A stretch of DNA of 64,000 nucleotides, from contig JAAVHJ010000004.1 in assembly GCA_014799805.1 (NCBI GenBank), positions 107,981 to 171,980 on the forward strand, given 5' to 3'. Within the stretch, counting starts at the first letter, position 1. Each line of letters starts with the position of its first letter. Positions 17,502 to 25,719 of the stretch are shown piece after piece. The DNA comes from Ruminococcus sp. (lineage in GTDB: Bacteria > Bacillota > Clostridia > Oscillospirales > Ruminococcaceae). The translations under genes were made by a program, and so were the position numbers. The notes beneath the pieces are model-generated. The model saw only the letters and a program-made list of their open reading frames with translations, did not search any database and was not told the origin of the DNA.

Positions 17502-18644
17502 ATGAAAAAAAATATATTTATTTTGATAGCGTTAATATTATTATCAGCTCCTGTTACAATTCATGCAAATGCAATATTAGGTGATGTAAATGGTGATTCT
17601 GTGCTTGATGTCAATGATGCTTATGCAATATTAGAACATTCTGCAAGTATTGGGGCTGGGAATGGCGGAACGCTTTCTGATAAAGCACTTATGTCAGCAG
17701 ATTTCAGTGCAGATGGTAAAGTAAACGCAAAAGACGCTTTTAAAATTTTGGTTTATCTCTCTAAATCAGGACAACCCGTTCCAAATGGTTTAAACCAAAT
17801 TGACACAGAGGAATGGAAACAGGCATATACAATTCAGCTTGATAATTTTCAGTCTTATAAAAATCGTTATGAATTAGCAGATATTAACGGCGATTCTATT
17901 CCAGAATTATTTATTATGCTCGGAGATACATCTGAAACAATAGTTTATACTTATCAAAATGGCTCTTGTCAGCAAATTCATTTTCCAACAGAAAGCGGAG
18001 CTGTTGACACTTGGAATATGTATATTTCTTTTGAATTTGACGGCTTATTTGTTTCTCATTACGAAAGTTCTATAACGGATACTGGTAATTATTTTTATAA
18101 TATTGATACCATTTATGAAATAGATGAAAATTTGCAGGCAATTCCAAAACATGAACTAATTAAAGATTATACTAATGATAGTTACTATTTTGATAATAAT
18201 CCTATTACAAAGGAAGAATATAATCATTATCATGAAAATATTTATCAGTTGGATCATTTTTATGATATAGACAATCATGATTTATTAACTATCTATGGTA
18301 CAGGCAAATTAAAAGCAAATTTTATTAAAAATTCTATTCATTTTGAAAAGGGCTGGCTTATGTTTAAAATTGACTGCAATCAGATTACAGAAAAATCTAA
18401 TATTACATTTCATGTTGTGCCACATGGTACAGAACATATATTAGAAAATGCAATTGAATATACAGATATAGAATTTTACATGAGTAGTTTATATGAAGCG
18501 ATTCATAATGATTATAATGCTTACTGTGTACTTGGGGAAATTCCTGACGGCGATTATGATATATTTTTTTTAGCAGACGATGGAACAGAAATAAATAACA
18601 TTACATTTAAAGTTGAGGACAATAAATCAGTTTATATTTATTAA
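17502..18644 (+). CDS. Secreted protein with N-terminal GAGN-type dockerin, paralogue 2
   Basis: The 380-residue protein is clearly related to paralogue 1 along its whole length. It has a signal peptide (about 1-23), an intact dockerin (about 26-85: GDVNGDSVLDVNDAYAILEH, SIGAGNGGTLSDKAL, FSADGKVNAKDAFKILVYLS), ELADINGDSIPELFIML near 130, and the same C-terminal domain (NITFHVVPHG…GDYDIFFLADD). It lies 40 bp after paralogue 1 with the same leader sequence before ATG, a recent tandem duplication. No catalytic motif is recognised. Confidence 0.75.
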   Translation: MKKNIFILIALILLSAPVTIHANAILGDVNGDSVLDVNDAYAILEHSASIGAGNGGTLSDKALMSADFSADGKVNAKDAFKILVYLSKSGQPVPNGLNQIDTEEWKQAYTIQLDNFQSYKNRYELADINGDSIPELFIMLGDTSETIVYTYQNGSCQQIHFPTESGAVDTWNMYISFEFDGLFVSHYESSITDTGNYFYNIDTIYEIDENLQAIPKHELIKDYTNDSYYFDNNPITKEEYNHYHENIYQLDHFYDIDNHDLLTIYGTGKLKANFIKNSIHFEKGWLMFKIDCNQITEKSNITFHVVPHGTEHILENAIEYTDIEFYMSSLYEAIHNDYNAYCVLGEIPDGDYDIFFLADDGTEINNITFKVEDNKSVYIY

Positions 18645-18671
18645 AATTTTAGCACACTAGAGCATTTTTGC

Positions 18672-18700
18672 TTGACAAATAACTATTCTTGATTTATACT
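18672..18700 (+). promoter_or_regulatory. Promoter of tandem dockerin paralogue 3
   Basis: TTGACA (18672-18677), 17 bp, TATACT (18695-18700). Paralogue 3 can therefore be expressed independently of the two upstream copies. Confidence 0.8.
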
Positions 18701-18733
18701 GGATAAAGAAAATAAATGAAAGGATAGTTATTT

Positions 18734-20374
18734 ATGAAAAAAAGAATATTGATTTTTACACTAACAGCATTACTTGTGTCAGCAAGTTCTGCACTTAGTG
18801 CAAATGCAATTACACTAGGCGATGTAAATGGTGATTCTAATATTGACGCACTTGATGCTACCGATATACTAATACATTCTGCAAGTGTAGGTGCAGGAAA
18901 TGGCGGTACACTTTTGGGTGAAGCACTTACTTCCTCTGATGTCAATGGAGATGGCATTGTAGATGCAGTTGATGCTACTGAAATTTTGATTTATTCCGCT
19001 GAAATAGGTGCAGGAAATAAATATATATTCCCTGCTGAAAATCAGGTCACTGATGATGAATGGAAACAAGCGTATCAAATTCAGCTTAATAATTTACAGA
19101 CTGATGAAGAATATTATTATTATGACTTAGTAGATATTAACAACGATTCTGTTCCTGAATTATTTGTTATACTTTCGGAGGGTCAACAAAACGTACTAAC
19201 AATTTATTCTTATCAAAATGGCATTTGTCAGCCATTTACTTTCCAGACAAAAAACGGGGCTGTTTCCACTTCATTGAATACTTCGACGAGGGATTATAAA
19301 TATCCTTCTGCATATTATGCAACAGAAGAAAATGCTTTGCTAGTTCAAAATGTGGAATATGATTGGGATATTTATCAAATCAATAATATAAATGCAAGTC
19401 TGGAACATCAACTTTCTTGTGATTTTACTACTGACGAAGGAGCTTATTATTATGATGGTAATCCTATTACAGAAAATCAATACAACGAATATTTAGAAGT
19501 TTATTTTAATAATTATTGGATTTCCTCCTGTTCTGCAACAGATAGTATATTGCTAAATAGTTACAGCACAACAGGAGAATTACAGGCATCTTTTGATTCT
19601 GTTTATTATTCCATTGCTTATGGCACTCTTGATTTTGCGATTACTTGTAATAATATTACAGAAAAATCTAATGCAACTGTTAATATTGTTCCACATGGCA
19701 CTTCTCACACAATAGAGGCAATTGCAAATTCAGAATGGACAGATTACAGTTCCTCTTTATATGAATCAGCCCATTATAATTACAACTATCTATATATGCC
19801 CTCAGATATAACGGCTGGTGAATATGATTTATTTATATTAGCTGATGATTTTGTCACAGAATTAGATAGTGTTACGTTTACAGTTGCTGAAAAAGATACT
19901 AGATATAAAGATGTTTACAAAAATAAATTAGCAAGTATTTCTGATTACATGTATAGCTTATATGATTTAAATAGTGATGGCATTCCAGAATTATTTATTT
20001 CTACTGGCGATTATCATGCTGCTGGAATAAACCTTTATACTTGTTCAGATGGCTATCTTAAAGAAGTCACTGGAGAGTATGGTCTGGGCAGTTATGGAAC
20101 AGTAAATGTTTCTAATAATATTTTATTGAGTTGGTATTATGGTATGGATTATGAAAGTTCATTCTTTTATTACATGGCAGACGATAATACACTTGAATTA
20201 CAAGATTATTTTTCAATAGACCATAATACCACTCCGGCTACCTATTACTATTATGAATCAGATATTACAGAAGCTGAATATAATGCACTCCACGCACCTT
20301 ATGATAATTTATACTATGTAGAATTAGGCAGAGATTATAAAATTTCAAATACAAGTCCAATTGATAATTATTAA
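18734..20374 (+). CDS. Secreted protein with N-terminal GAGN-type dockerin, paralogue 3 (extended)
   Basis: The 546-residue protein has a signal peptide (about 1-25) and the best-preserved dockerin of the three (about 28-95: GDVNGDSNIDALDATDILIH, SVGAGNGGTL, DVNGDGIVDAVDATEILIY, GAGN). It shares the body of paralogues 1 and 2 but is more diverged. It adds about 150 C-terminal residues that repeat the calcium-loop motif (SLYDLNSDGIPELFISTGDY) and a following Tyr-rich beta domain, an internal duplication of the body. It has its own promoter and a strong terminator. Function unknown; the dockerin suggests surface display through a ScaE-type cohesin (inference). Confidence 0.75.
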   Translation: MKKRILIFTLTALLVSASSALSANAITLGDVNGDSNIDALDATDILIHSASVGAGNGGTLLGEALTSSDVNGDGIVDAVDATEILIYSAEIGAGNKYIFPAENQVTDDEWKQAYQIQLNNLQTDEEYYYYDLVDINNDSVPELFVILSEGQQNVLTIYSYQNGICQPFTFQTKNGAVSTSLNTSTRDYKYPSAYYATEENALLVQNVEYDWDIYQINNINASLEHQLSCDFTTDEGAYYYDGNPITENQYNEYLEVYFNNYWISSCSATDSILLNSYSTTGELQASFDSVYYSIAYGTLDFAITCNNITEKSNATVNIVPHGTSHTIEAIANSEWTDYSSSLYESAHYNYNYLYMPSDITAGEYDLFILADDFVTELDSVTFTVAEKDTRYKDVYKNKLASISDYMYSLYDLNSDGIPELFISTGDYHAAGINLYTCSDGYLKEVTGEYGLGSYGTVNVSNNILLSWYYGMDYESSFFYYMADDNTLELQDYFSIDHNTTPATYYYYESDITEAEYNALHAPYDNLYYVELGRDYKISNTSPIDNY

Positions 20375-20382
20375 TTAAAAAA

Positions 20383-20421
20383 CTCCTGTATCTTTGTATA
20401 ATTAATACATAGATACAGGAG
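20383..20421 (+). terminator. Terminator after the tandem dockerin cluster
   Basis: CTCCTGTATCT (20383-20393) pairs perfectly with AGATACAGGAG (20411-20421), followed by ATTATTTTTT. Confidence 0.9.
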
Positions 20422-20549
20422 ATTATTTTTTAGATAATTATCACATGATAACCTGTAATATTGCACAGAATCTAAGCATATTTACAAAACTTGTGATGTT
20501 CTGTCAAATCGCAAATATTCGATACAGGGACACAGGGGGGAATGATTTA

Positions 20550-23180
20550 TTACTTGTTATTAATAGCAGCTTGAGCAGCAGCTAATCTTGCAATTGGTAC
20601 ACGGAATGGTGAGCAAGATACATAGCTTAAGCCAATCTTATGGCAGAATTCAACAGAAGTTGGGTCGCCACCATGTTCGCCACAAATACCAAGATGCATT
20701 TCTGGACGAACTTCTTTGCCCATCTTAACAGCCATTTCCATTAACTTGCCAACACCTGTCTGGTCAAGTTTTGCAAATGGGTCATTTTCAAAGATTTTTG
20801 CTTCATAGTAAGCATTCAGGAACTTACCTGCATCATCACGGGAGAAACCATAAGTCATCTGTGTCAGGTCATTTGTACCAAAGCAGAAGAATTCAGCTTC
20901 TTTTGCAATTTCATCAGCTGTTAATGCAGCTCTTGGAATTTCAATCATAGTACCAACTTCATATTTCAAATCAGCACCTGCTGCTGCAATTTCAGCGTCA
21001 GCAGTTTCAACAACGAATTTCTTGACATATTTTAATTCTTTGATTTCGCCAACCAATGGAATCATGATTTCTGGTACTAAATCCCAATCTGGGTGAGCTT
21101 TCTTGACATTAATAGCGGCACGGATAACAGCCTTTGTCTGCATTTTTGCAATTTCTGGGTAGGTAACTGCCAGACGGCAACCACGGTGTCCCATCATTGG
21201 GTTAAATTCATGCAGAGATGCAATAATATTCTTGATAGTTTCAACAGATTTACCCTGTGCTTCAGCTAATTTCTGAATATCTTCTTCGTCAGTAGGAACA
21301 AATTCATGCAATGGTGGGTCTAAGAAACGAATTGTTACAGGATTGCCTTCCAAAGCTTCATAGAGTGCTTCAAAGTCAGCTTGTTGCATTGGCAGGATTT
21401 TATCTAAAGCAGCTTCACGTTCTTCCACAGTATCAGAGCAAATCATTTCACGGAACGCAGCAATTCTGGATTCTTCAAAGAACATATGCTCTGTACGGCA
21501 AAGACCGATACCTTCTGCACCAAGTTCTCTTGCTTTCTTTGCGTCAGCTGGAGTATCTGCATTGGTACGAACTTTCAGAGTTCTGTATTTGTCAGCCCAA
21601 GCCATAATTCTACCGAATTCACCTGCAATCTGTGCATCAACAGTTGGAATAATACCATCATAGATATTACCAGTTGTACCATCAATAGAAATTGCATCAC
21701 CCTCTGTAAATGTCTTGCCAGCGAGTTCAAATTTCTTATTTTCTTCGTCCATTTTAATATCGCCACAACCAGATACACAGCATGTACCCATACCACGTGC
21801 AACAACAGCTGCATGAGATGTCATACCACCACGAACAGTTAAAATACCCTGTGCAGATTTCATACCTGTAATATCTTCTGGAGATGTTTCCAGACGAACT
21901 AATACAACTTTTTCGCCTTTTTCAGCCCATGCTACAGCGTCATCTGCTGTAAATACAATTTTACCGCAAGCTGCACCTGGAGAAGCACCTAAGCCTTTGC
22001 CAATTGGTGTAGCAGCTTTCAAAGCCTTTGCGTCAAACTGTGGGTGCAACAAAGTATCCAAATTTCTTGGGTCAATCATTGCAACAGCTTCTTCTTCTGT
22101 CTTCATGCCTTCGTCAACTAAATCACAAGCAATTTTCAAAGCAGCCTGAGCTGTTCTCTTGCCGTTTCTAGTCTGGAGCATATACAAATGACCATGTTCA
22201 ACAGTAAATTCCATGTCCTGCATGTCATGATAGTGATTTTCCAAAGTAGCACAAACTTCCTGGAAGTCTTTAAAAGCTTCAGGGAATTTTTCAGCCATCT
22301 GAGCGATTGGCATAGGTGTTCTAACACCTGCTACAACATCTTCGCCCTGTGCATTTGTCAAGAATTCGCCCATGAGTTTCTTTTCGCCTGTTGCAGGGTC
22401 ACGTGTAAATGCTACACCTGTACCGCAATCATCACCCATGTTACCGAATGCCATAGACTGAACGTTTACAGCAGTACCCCAGCTAAATGGAATATCATTG
22501 TCACGTCTGTAAACATTTGCTCTCGGGTTGTCCCAGCTACGGAATACAGCTTTAATTGCACCCATAAGTTGTTCTTTTGGGTCAGCTGGGAAATCTACAC
22601 CGATTTTTTCTTTATATTCAGCTTTGAACTGAGAAGCAAGTTCTTTCAGGTCGTCAGCAGTTAATTCAACGTCCTGTGTTACGCCTCTTTCAGCTTTCAT
22701 TTTGTCGATGAGTTCTTCAAAATACTTCTTGCCAACTTCCATTACAACATCAGAATACATTTGAATAAATCTTCTGTAGCAGTCCCAAGCCCATCTTTCA
22801 TTGCCAGACTTTTCAGCAATAGAAGCAACAACTTCTTCATTTAAACCTAAATTCAAGATTGTATCCATCATACCAGGCATAGATGCTCTTGCACCAGAAC
22901 GAACAGAAACAAGCAAAGGATTTTCAATATCACCGAATTTTTTTCCAGTTACTTCTTCCATCTTAGTGATGTTTTCTTCGATTTCAGCAACGATTTCATC
23001 ACTGATACCATTGTCCTCATAATACTGTGTACAAGCCTCTGTTGTAATTGTGAAGCCCTGTGGTACTCTGTCCTTGCCAAAAATAGAAGTCATTTCAGCC
23101 AGATTTGCACCTTTGCCACCCAGAAGTTCACGCATTGTAGCGTTACCTTCAGTGAACTGATAAACATATTTCTTGCTCAT
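20550..23180 (-). CDS. ppdK: Pyruvate, phosphate dikinase
   Basis: The enzyme interconverts PEP + AMP + PPi with pyruvate + ATP + Pi. The 876-residue length is standard. The nucleotide-binding N-terminal domain begins KYVYQFTEGNATMRELLGGKGANLAEM. The phosphohistidine swivelling domain carries GGMTSHAAVVARGMG (near 450-465). The C-terminal PEP/pyruvate barrel has GIGLCRTEHMFF, MGHRGCRL and FFCFGTNDLTQMTYG, with the catalytic Cys in HLGICGEHGGDP. In many anaerobic cellulose degraders PPDK works beside or instead of pyruvate kinase in PPi-saving glycolysis. GGAGG precedes ATG 23180, and the leader contains a hairpin (23208-23234). Confidence 0.98.
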   Translation of the reverse strand: MSKKYVYQFTEGNATMRELLGGKGANLAEMTSIFGKDRVPQGFTITTEACTQYYEDNGISDEIVAEIEENITKMEEVTGKKFGDIENPLLVSVRSGARASMPGMMDTILNLGLNEEVVASIAEKSGNERWAWDCYRRFIQMYSDVVMEVGKKYFEELIDKMKAERGVTQDVELTADDLKELASQFKAEYKEKIGVDFPADPKEQLMGAIKAVFRSWDNPRANVYRRDNDIPFSWGTAVNVQSMAFGNMGDDCGTGVAFTRDPATGEKKLMGEFLTNAQGEDVVAGVRTPMPIAQMAEKFPEAFKDFQEVCATLENHYHDMQDMEFTVEHGHLYMLQTRNGKRTAQAALKIACDLVDEGMKTEEEAVAMIDPRNLDTLLHPQFDAKALKAATPIGKGLGASPGAACGKIVFTADDAVAWAEKGEKVVLVRLETSPEDITGMKSAQGILTVRGGMTSHAAVVARGMGTCCVSGCGDIKMDEENKKFELAGKTFTEGDAISIDGTTGNIYDGIIPTVDAQIAGEFGRIMAWADKYRTLKVRTNADTPADAKKARELGAEGIGLCRTEHMFFEESRIAAFREMICSDTVEEREAALDKILPMQQADFEALYEALEGNPVTIRFLDPPLHEFVPTDEEDIQKLAEAQGKSVETIKNIIASLHEFNPMMGHRGCRLAVTYPEIAKMQTKAVIRAAINVKKAHPDWDLVPEIMIPLVGEIKELKYVKKFVVETADAEIAAAGADLKYEVGTMIEIPRAALTADEIAKEAEFFCFGTNDLTQMTYGFSRDDAGKFLNAYYEAKIFENDPFAKLDQTGVGKLMEMAVKMGKEVRPEMHLGICGEHGGDPTSVEFCHKIGLSYVSCSPFRVPIARLAAAQAAINNK

Positions 23181-23207
23181 TGGTCTTTACCTCCAAAATA
23201 GATTTTT

Positions 23208-23234
23208 CCGACATTGCATACAAGCCTCTGTCGG
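23208..23234 (-). promoter_or_regulatory. Hairpin in the ppdK leader
   Basis: CCGACA (23208-23213) pairs with TGTCGG (23229-23234) around a 15-base loop, in the 5' untranslated region of ppdK, about 30 bases before the start codon. TATAAT on the minus strand near 23255 is a likely -10, so the hairpin would be near the 5' end of the mRNA. No U-run follows, so it is not a terminator; it may stabilise the message. Confidence 0.4.
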
Positions 23235-23363
23235 ATTACTTTTCTATTATACCATATTATGAAAAAAAAATCTATCGTTTTTTGGTAGAATTTCTGCTTT
23301 TATTTTACAGCACTTTTCACAAAAATTATGAATAAACTAAAAACTTTGCAAGAAAATATAAAA

Positions 23364-23387
23364 AACGCCTGCCGAATGACAGGCGTT
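23364..23387 (-). terminator. Terminator of the dockerin pseudogene
   Basis: AACGCCTG (23364-23371) pairs with CAGGCGTT (23380-23387). On the minus strand it is followed by TTTTT. It survives downstream of the broken dockerin gene. Confidence 0.85.
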
Positions 23388-23399
23388 AACTATCAAATT

Positions 23400-23887
23400 T
23401 TATTCCTCAATTAACATACGCTTGAGAAGTACAAGGTCAAATATATTACGTCTTGACACAGGTCAGCATTTTGCCAGTTTGGCAAGTTACCAGAATCAAG
23501 CAACCATTTTTGCAACATTACAATATCAGTCACACCAACTTCACCATCACAATTCAAATTACCAGATGCAATTTCAGATGTTTCTGCAAGCAAATACATG
23601 CATTCAACGTGGTAAACAGCTTAATGGAACTCCAGATAGATTATTAGTTTGTTTGTTATTAATTTTGCAGGATACCCATTGTATTCCTTAACGTCTAAAC
23701 GTAATGTTTGCCTACTTTTACCCTTATACATAACATCTTCAACAATTTCGGAAGGAATATTCAGAAATTTACAAATTTTTTCTTTCATATTTGTTGTATC
23801 TGCAAATGCTGAAAAGTTTCCTATACTTTTTAAAAGCATGTCTGCAGAAATAGAACCGTAAAAATCGATTTCATTTTCATAACACAC
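23400..23887 (-). pseudogene. Decayed dockerin-protein gene
   Basis: On the minus strand an open segment (GTG 23887 down to a TAA at 23621-23623) continues in the same frame into AVYHVECMYLLAE and a dockerin first half (NLNCDGEVGVTDIVMLQKWL…NADLCQD). After CQD a frameshift occurs; the neighbouring frame supplies the expected second half NIFDLVLLKRMLIEE and a stop at 23400-23402. One nonsense codon and one indel have therefore broken a single reading frame, and the 5' end also looks truncated because no signal peptide is present. A terminator follows. It is probably the remnant of a secreted dockerin protein. Confidence 0.8.
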
Positions 23888-24047
23888 ACTTCTTTACAAA
23901 TATATAGAAAGTAAACTATTACTTTCTAGTTCAGCATAATAAAAAATCGTTCACGGTCATATCATATTCTTTCTAAATAATATCCTCTAATAAGCAACCC
24001 CATCTTTAATATAATAATATAATCAGAAATCGGACAGCTCCTTATAT

Positions 24048-24665
24048 TTATCTTATGAAATGAGTACGTTCAAACGGTTCTTTTTCTGGCAAGCCATAAG
24101 TTTCTTTACCAATTGCAATGCTTTTTATGAGAAAAGTCATATTTCTAGCAAGGGTTCTCATAGTTTGCAAGCCCTCAGCATCTTGTAATGCTTCGCCTTG
24201 CATTCTACCATGAATACTATTCCAATATTGACTAGATGCAATTGGCATACCAGATATTGTGAAAAATTTATTCATTTCATCAAATGTTGATGATAGACCA
24301 CCACGCCTTGCAACTGCGATACCTGCACCGACTTTCATTGTTTTATCAAAGTGAGTACTATAAAAAAGCCTTGTCAAAAATGCTATCAGCATTGCATTTG
24401 CAGATGCATAATAAACTGGACTTCCCACTACAAGACCATCACATTCTTGAAATTTCTGTGCTGTTTCGTTTACGATGTCATCAAAGACACATTTGCCGTT
24501 TTCAGCACAGGAATTACAGGCTACACAACCTCTTATCGCTTGATTACCAACATGAATTATTTCAGTTTCAATACTATTTTCATTGAAAATTTTTTCCATC
24601 TCATGTAAAGCAATATATGTATTGCCTTTTGCATGAGGGCTTCCATTAATTAATATTACTTTCAT
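24048..24665 (-). CDS. NAD(P)H-dependent FMN reductase / iron-sulfur flavoprotein family
   Basis: The 205-residue flavodoxin-fold protein opens with MKVILINGSPHAKGNTYIAL, the FMN phosphate loop. CVACNSCAENGKC (about 47-59) is a Cys cluster typical of iron-sulfur flavoprotein-like members. GLVVGSPVYYAS (about 77-88) is the isoalloxazine-contact loop. Probable role: a small NAD(P)H:flavin or quinone-type reductase in redox housekeeping or detoxification; the substrate cannot be predicted. It lies 46 bp downstream of the DUF5131-like gene on the same strand, so the two may form one unit. Confidence 0.85.
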   Translation of the reverse strand: MKVILINGSPHAKGNTYIALHEMEKIFNENSIETEIIHVGNQAIRGCVACNSCAENGKCVFDDIVNETAQKFQECDGLVVGSPVYYASANAMLIAFLTRLFYSTHFDKTMKVGAGIAVARRGGLSSTFDEMNKFFTISGMPIASSQYWNSIHGRMQGEALQDAEGLQTMRTLARNMTFLIKSIAIGKETYGLPEKEPFERTHFIR

Positions 24666-24710
24666 AAAATCACCTTTATTATTTATTTTAGCTATATATA
24701 GCTATTTCTA

Positions 24711-25451
24711 TCAGTACATTTCTTCAAGTTCCCGCTGTATTTCTTCAGCACACCTAATTTGTTCTTTCAGATTCCATTTTCCAATATTTTTTCCGTCTTT
24801 TAAAAACATTGAGCCACTTTGGTGAAAATAAAATTCAATATTTCTTTCTTTAGCTTCTAAATACAAATTTTTTATCCATTCATATTCTATAGGTCTGACA
24901 TCTTTTACAGGTGCCATCTCTCCACCGACATTCACACATTTTATTAGTCCTGTATCTAAATATTTTCCTAAAGAAATCGGTGCAATTAATGGTGAACAAA
25001 ATACTTCACGATGTTTTACAGGTGCATCTAAAAAATGTTTCAGCCGAATATCTGTCATTTCCTGATTTTCTATTGAAACACTGATATGTACATGTTCCCA
25101 GCCATCACCCCAATCTAATGGAATACAAGTTTTTATTCTTTCTGGTCTTTTCGTTGTCATAACGAATATACAATCTTTTCTTCTTCTGATAAAATCCCAA
25201 CAGCCATTTCTCCACTCATCAGCTTCTTCAATAAAAAAATCAGAAGAAAAACATAACTTTACCAAAGAATGAGGTGGACAATTTTTGTCTTTCAACTCAT
25301 AAGTAGTTTTACCTTTTGTGATAACTGTAGTATCTCTTCCATATCTTTTGTCCATTTTGAATACAAAGCAATTTTTACATCCTGGACTTATTTTTTTACA
25401 ACCATGCCAAGGATTCCACGATATGGCTTTTTCAATTTCTGCATTTTGCAA
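24711..25451 (-). CDS. DUF5131-like (phage Gp37/Gp68 family) protein
   Basis: The protein is about 246 residues. The start is set at TTG 25451 because GGAGG (25459-25463) lies seven bases upstream; a longer frame to 25493 would swallow this site. The N-terminus SWNPWHGCKKISPGCKNCF has the Trp/Cys arrangement typical of DUF5131/Gp37 proteins found in phages and bacteria. Other conserved segments are FVMTTKRPERI, HVHISVSIENQE and CVNVGGEMAP. The Cys cluster suggests a metal or Fe-S site and a distant radical-SAM-like fold has been suggested for the family, but the reaction is unknown. It may be of phage origin. Confidence 0.75.
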   Translation of the reverse strand: MQNAEIEKAISWNPWHGCKKISPGCKNCFVFKMDKRYGRDTTVITKGKTTYELKDKNCPPHSLVKLCFSSDFFIEEADEWRNGCWDFIRRRKDCIFVMTTKRPERIKTCIPLDWGDGWEHVHISVSIENQEMTDIRLKHFLDAPVKHREVFCSPLIAPISLGKYLDTGLIKCVNVGGEMAPVKDVRPIEYEWIKNLYLEAKERNIEFYFHQSGSMFLKDGKNIGKWNLKEQIRCAEEIQRELEEMY

Positions 25452-25631
25452 AATAATACCTCCTGAAAATATTGATAATATTTTTTCACACACTTATATC
25501 ATAACACAATTTTTTAAAAAGCGATATTATTTTTTTTACCAAAATTAAATACTAATTTTTGTAATACTCTCTAAATTAAAAATAAAATATAAATAAAATA
25601 TTAATTTTTCATGAATTTTCAAGATATGCTC

Positions 25632-25659
25632 TTGATTTTTCTAAAAAACATGCTATACT
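25632..25659 (+). promoter_or_regulatory. Promoter of htpG
   Basis: TTGATT (25632-25637), 16 bp, TATACT (25654-25659), with TG just before the -10 region. Transcription would start in or just before the CIRCE element. Confidence 0.8.
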
Positions 25660-25663
25660 AGAA

Positions 25664-25690
25664 TTAGCACTCTCAAAGCTAGAGTGCTAA
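25664..25690 (+). promoter_or_regulatory. CIRCE operator (HrcA-binding site)
   Basis: TTAGCACTC (25664-25672), nine bases, GAGTGCTAA (25682-25690) is a perfect CIRCE inverted repeat. It immediately follows the htpG promoter, so HrcA should repress htpG here. Confidence 0.97.
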
Positions 25691-25719
25691 TATTAATTCA
25701 AGAAAAGAGGATTTTACAA

